Below are positions 13,162-15,534 of a DNA stretch of 15,534 bases, in pieces (positions within the stretch are counted from its first letter, which is position 1; every line of letters begins with the position of its first letter). The notes beneath the pieces were generated by a model. The model was given only the letters and a program-made list of their open reading frames with translations, had not been told where the DNA came from and did not search any database. The stretch is taken from NCBI GenBank assembly GCA_035711865.1, contig DASTBT010000010.1, positions 1 through 15,534 of the forward strand, in the 5' to 3' direction. This stretch comes from JAOUEA01 sp035711865 (GTDB taxonomy: Bacteria > Actinomycetota > UBA4738 > HRBIN12). Made by a program: the position numbers and the translations under genes.

Positions 13162-14879
13162 CGCAGCTCCCCGTGGGCGCTGGCCGGCTCGGCGAACCGT
13201 GCGAGCCCGTCGTCGTCGAGGGCGTTCACGAACGAGGAGAACGTGTCGTCGTCGGCCCGCTGCTGCCGGTAGCGGCGCAACAGCAGCTCCACGTAGTCGG
13301 CGGCGTCTTCGGCGTAGAGCTTCACCCCGCGAACCTTCCGCCCGAAGGCCGCGCCGTCGCCCATCGTGCCGCCGAGATGCACGAGGAACGCGTCGCTCTT
13401 CCTGCCGTCGGGCCGTGCGCGCAACGCCGACATCAGCCCGATGTCGGCCACCTGGAACCGCGTACACGAGTTCGGGCAGCCGTTCACGTGGATGCGCACA
13501 TCCTCGTCGGATCGGGGGAATCGTGCCTCGAGCTCGCTCGTGAGCCACGCGGCCCGGCCCTTCGTCTCACCGATCGCGAGCTTGCAGAACTCGATGCCGG
13601 TGCAGGCCATCGTCGAACGCCGGAACGAGCTGCCGCTGGCGCGCAGATCGAGCTCGTCGAGTCGCTCGATCAGCCGGTCGGCACGGTTCGCTTCGACGTC
13701 GACGATCACGAGCTTCTGCTGGGCGGTCGCCCGAACCGAACCGCTTCCGTACATCTCGGCGAGCTCGGCGACGAGCCGCAGCTGGTGCCCGGCGATGCGG
13801 CCGGCACGGGGAGCGAAACCCACCGACACCCGTCCGTCGCGCTGCGGCATGAGACCCACGTGTTCGCGATCTCCCATCGGGGCCGCGGCGGGCGGGGGCC
13901 CGTCGGGCAGCGGCCCGAGCTCAAGGAACTCGGACTCGAGCACCTCGCGCACCCGTTCGGGCCCCCAATCCTTCACGAGGAACTTGAATCGAGCGTGGTT
14001 GCGCGATCGCCGGTAGCCGTACTCACGGAACACGCCCGTGACCCCGGCCCACGTCTCCGCGACCCGCTCCCGCGGCACGAACGCACCGAGCCGTTGCGCG
14101 AACATCGGATTGGTCGAGAGGCCTCCGCCGACCTGCAGGTCGTACCCGAGCTCGCCATCGGAGCCCCGGACCCCGACGAACGAGACGTCGTTGATCTCGT
14201 GATTCGTACAGCCCGCCTCGCACGCGCTGATCGACGTCTTGTACTTGCGCGGCAGGTTCGAGAACGCCGGGTCACCGATGAACCGCTCGGCCACCGCTCG
14301 GACGTCGCCCGTGGCGTCGAACACTTCTGCGGCGGTCACCCCGGCCAGCGGGCAACCGAGGATCACCCGCGGGGTGTCGCCGCAGGCTTCCTGGGTGGAG
14401 AGCCCCACCGACCCGATGCGCTCCCAGATCGCGGGAACGTCCTCGATGCGGATCCAATGCAGCTGCACGTTCTGCCGGTCGGTCACGTCGGCGACGTCGC
14501 GGCCGAACCGCTCGCTCGCCCAGGCGATCGCGCGGACCTGCTCGGCGTTCATCCGGCCGCCGTCGATGCGGATGCGCATCATGAAGAACTCGTCCTCGAG
14601 ATCCTCGGGCTCCGCGCTGCCCGTCCGTTCGGCGGGAACGCCCTGCTTCCGCTGGGTGTACAGACCCCACCACCGCAAGCGGGTGCGCAGGTCCTGCTTG
14701 CCGATCGATCGGAAGCCGCCGGGCGCGTAGATGCGTTCGATACGTTCGCGCACGTTGAGCCCGTCGTCTTCCTTCTTGATCTGCTCGGCCGTGTTCAGCG
14801 GCTCGCGATATCCAAGGCCCCACTGGCCTTCGCCGCGGCGACGAGGGGTCCGAGCAGCGGGGATCTCGTTGTCGGTCAT
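13158..14879 (-). CDS. Ferredoxin-dependent sulfite reductase (nitrite/sulfite reductase family, NirA/SirA type)
   Basis: A 573-aa siroheme and [4Fe-4S] enzyme that reduces sulfite to sulfide with six electrons from ferredoxin. The cluster and siroheme ligands are C426-x5-C432 (ACTGIEFCK) and C468-x3-C472 (GCPNSC). The repeated half-domains are present (DRQNVQLHWI at 134-143 and ATAQQKLVIVD at 384-394). Y74 in GLYTQR and C166 are 92 residues apart, the same spacing as the Tyr69-Cys161 cross-linked pair described in Mycobacterium tuberculosis NirA, which supports the sulfite-reducing type. The ATG at 14879 has GGAG 8 nt upstream; the longer open frame crosses the terminator-like attenuator. 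It is first in a five-gene operon with cysH and siroheme genes, so sulfite rather than nitrite is the likely substrate. Confidence 0.93.
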   Translation of the reverse strand: MTDNEIPAARTPRRRGEGQWGLGYREPLNTAEQIKKEDDGLNVRERIERIYAPGGFRSIGKQDLRTRLRWWGLYTQRKQGVPAERTGSAEPEDLEDEFFMMRIRIDGGRMNAEQVRAIAWASERFGRDVADVTDRQNVQLHWIRIEDVPAIWERIGSVGLSTQEACGDTPRVILGCPLAGVTAAEVFDATGDVRAVAERFIGDPAFSNLPRKYKTSISACEAGCTNHEINDVSFVGVRGSDGELGYDLQVGGGLSTNPMFAQRLGAFVPRERVAETWAGVTGVFREYGYRRSRNHARFKFLVKDWGPERVREVLESEFLELGPLPDGPPPAAAPMGDREHVGLMPQRDGRVSVGFAPRAGRIAGHQLRLVAELAEMYGSGSVRATAQQKLVIVDVEANRADRLIERLDELDLRASGSSFRRSTMACTGIEFCKLAIGETKGRAAWLTSELEARFPRSDEDVRIHVNGCPNSCTRFQVADIGLMSALRARPDGRKSDAFLVHLGGTMGDGAAFGRKVRGVKLYAEDAADYVELLLRRYRQQRADDDTFSSFVNALDDDGLARFAEPASAHGELR

Positions 14880-14904
14880 CGGTGGCTCCGGTGTCTGTTC
14901 CGGG

Positions 14905-14933
14905 AAACGCGAAAGGCCGCCGTGGCGGCGGCC
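14905..14933 (-). terminator. Attenuator-like terminator before the sulfite reductase gene
   Basis: On the minus strand GGCCGCC (14933-14927) pairs with GGCGGCC (14921-14915); the loop GCCAC can add one more G-C pair. Downstream comes TTTCGCGTTT (14914-14905), an unusually T-rich stretch for this GC-rich region. It lies between the leader peptide stop (14957) and the reductase ATG (14879), where an attenuator is expected. Confidence 0.65.
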
Positions 14934-14956
14934 CAGGCGATCTGTGGTGGAGGGGA

Positions 14957-15031
14957 TCAGGTCCGCGCGCGTACCCGGGCGCTCGAGGCGCCGCGAGCGA
15001 CCGCTCGACAGCACAGGCGCGACGGGATCAT
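14957..15031 (-). CDS. Cysteine leader peptide, 24 aa (attenuation uORF)
   Basis: A short open frame: ATG at 15031, TGA at 14959-14957. The product begins MIPSRLCCRAVARG and continues as a basic, Ala/Ser-rich tail. Tandem Cys codons TGC-TGT at positions 7-8 are the mark of actinobacterial Cys-responsive leader peptides, such as the Ms5788A type described in Mycobacterium smegmatis, where ribosome behaviour at the Cys codons reports cysteine supply. GGAG lies 2 nt before the ATG, a tight spacing. The codons immediately after Cys-Cys can fold into CGAGCG-GT-CGCTCG, which a stalled ribosome would disturb. A terminator-like hairpin follows 23 nt after the stop. Together these indicate control of sulfate assimilation by cysteine. 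Confidence 0.75.
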   Translation of the reverse strand: MIPSRLCCRAVARGASSARVRART

Positions 15032-15104
15032 GGCTCCAACCAGCCCGGCGGTCCGTGTGCGGATCACGCTGATTCCTACCCCTCAGGTCGGGATCGCGGA
15101 TGCG

Positions 15105-15134
15105 ACCGTATCCAGGGTTCGTGCGCGGTGTCAA
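15105..15134 (-). promoter_or_regulatory. Sigma-A-type promoter of the sulfate-reduction operon
   Basis: TTGACA (15134-15129, a perfect -35), an 18-nt spacer and TACGGT (15110-15105; TAnnnT). Transcription would start near 15098, giving a leader of about 220 nt that contains the Cys leader peptide and attenuator. This accounts for much of the 346-nt stretch 14880-15225, which holds no large gene. Confidence 0.6.
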
Positions 15135-15172
15135 CGGAGCCGGGCCCGCTCTGGACACGGCCGCGACCTCGC

Positions 15173-15198
15173 GTTTGTCACCGGCTGGTGCCGGGTAC
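15173..15198 (+). promoter_or_regulatory. Stress-sigma (SigB/SigF-like) promoter of the nucleotidyltransferase gene
   Basis: GTTT (15173-15176), a 16-nt spacer and GGGTAC (15193-15198) are an almost perfect match to GTTT-N15-17-GGGTAT. It ends 27 nt before the GTG at 15226. It is divergent from the sulfate operon promoter. Confidence 0.55.
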
Positions 15199-15225
15199 CT
15201 CCTCGACCTTCCGTCCGGAGGTGCC

Positions 15226-15534
15226 GTGAGCAAGGAGACCGCCATGGTGGCGCCCGCGTCACCGATCACCGACGAGGATGCGCTGCTCGGGGTGCTCGAC
15301 GATGCCGTCGGTTCGCTTCGGGACGTCGGCATCCCGTTCCTCATGATCGGGGGGGTTGCATCCACGGTGTGGGGCAGGGACCGAGGCACCACCGACATCG
15401 ACGTGTTCGTACGGCCCGACGCGGTGCGGTCGGTGCTCGAGGCGCTGGCCGCTCGTGGCTTCGAGACGTGGACCGAGAACGAGCACTGGCTCCACAAGGC
15501 ACGGCGTGACGGCGTGACGGTGGACATCATCTTC
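15226..15534 (+). CDS. Nucleotidyltransferase-fold protein (3' partial)
   Basis: The frame runs off the right edge after 103 codons. The segment FLMIGGVASTVWGRDRGT followed by TDIDVFVRP shows the G-G...D-I-D arrangement of the nucleotidyltransferase fold as found in AbiEii- or DUF6036-like stand-alone proteins, not the GSx10DxD form of the left-edge MNT gene. The text continues with HWLHKARRDGVTVDIIF, where VDIIF supplies a third acidic position typical of the fold. The GTG at 15226 has GGAGG 4 nt upstream; an in-frame ATG at 15244 with AAGGAG 6 nt upstream is an alternative. Such proteins can be antitoxins or housekeeping transferases; function is not resolved. A stress-sigma-like promoter precedes it. 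Confidence 0.8.
   Translation, partial: MSKETAMVAPASPITDEDALLGVLDDAVGSLRDVGIPFLMIGGVASTVWGRDRGTTDIDVFVRPDAVRSVLEALAARGFETWTENEHWLHKARRDGVTVDIIF

Noticed and set aside
12768..15509. A 913-codon open frame on the plus strand
   Set aside because: It is antisense to sulfite reductase, the zinc-ribbon gene and cysH, has low-complexity Arg/His/Pro-rich composition and no family motifs. Long antisense frames are expected in GC-rich DNA.

Overview
This is a GC-rich, gene-dense window that looks like a chromosomal segment of an actinomycete-type bacterium (phylum Actinomycetota, lineage not determined). The reasons are the strong G/C third-position bias, the NirA/SirA-type sulfite reductase operon with a tandem-cysteine leader peptide, Actinobacteria-style GTTT-N15-17-GGGTA promoters, and an apparently leaderless GTG start. 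No mobile element, CRISPR array, tRNA or rRNA was seen.

Layout, left to right. (1) 3-802 (+): a nucleotidyltransferase (MNT) antitoxin, cut by the left edge, overlaps a HEPN-like partner by ATGA; this looks like a toxin-antitoxin pair. (2) 3350-812 (-): a rhodanese-CBS protein followed 1 nt later by a GH15 glycosidase. The rhodanese-CBS frame carries one in-frame TGA exactly where the catalytic cysteine of the rhodanese loop belongs, and the frame is otherwise intact. It is read here as a candidate selenocysteine rhodanese (238 aa), with a nonsense mutation as the alternative. (3) 3473-4334: small genes, namely a 132-aa protein with a phage-capsid-associated domain, a 70-aa protein on the minus strand and a 30-aa single-pass membrane peptide. 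(4) 4415-6827 (+): a long-chain acyl-CoA ligase and a translationally coupled GNAT acetyltransferase that is frameshifted. (5) 8965-6746 (-): a secreted HExxH metallopeptidase with a strongly structured 5' leader. (6) 10321-9185 (-): a flippase-like integral membrane protein, divergent from a 65-aa two-helix membrane protein at 10443-10640 (+).

(7) 15110-10756 (-): an assimilatory sulfate-reduction operon. A sigma-A-type promoter is followed by a 24-aa leader peptide with tandem Cys codons, a terminator-like hairpin, ferredoxin-type sulfite reductase, a 48-aa zinc-ribbon protein, CysH, a precorrin-2 dehydrogenase and uroporphyrinogen-III methyltransferase. The five structural genes overlap by 1-4 nt. 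The last two make the siroheme that the sulfite reductase needs, so one transcript encodes both enzyme and cofactor supply, probably switched by cysteine through attenuation. (8) 15226-end (+): a second, unrelated nucleotidyltransferase-fold protein, cut by the right edge.

The most interesting signals are the UGA at the rhodanese catalytic position, the cysteine leader/attenuator, and a recurring stress-sigma-like promoter pattern ahead of small or accessory genes. All assignments come from reading motifs by eye; no database search was run.
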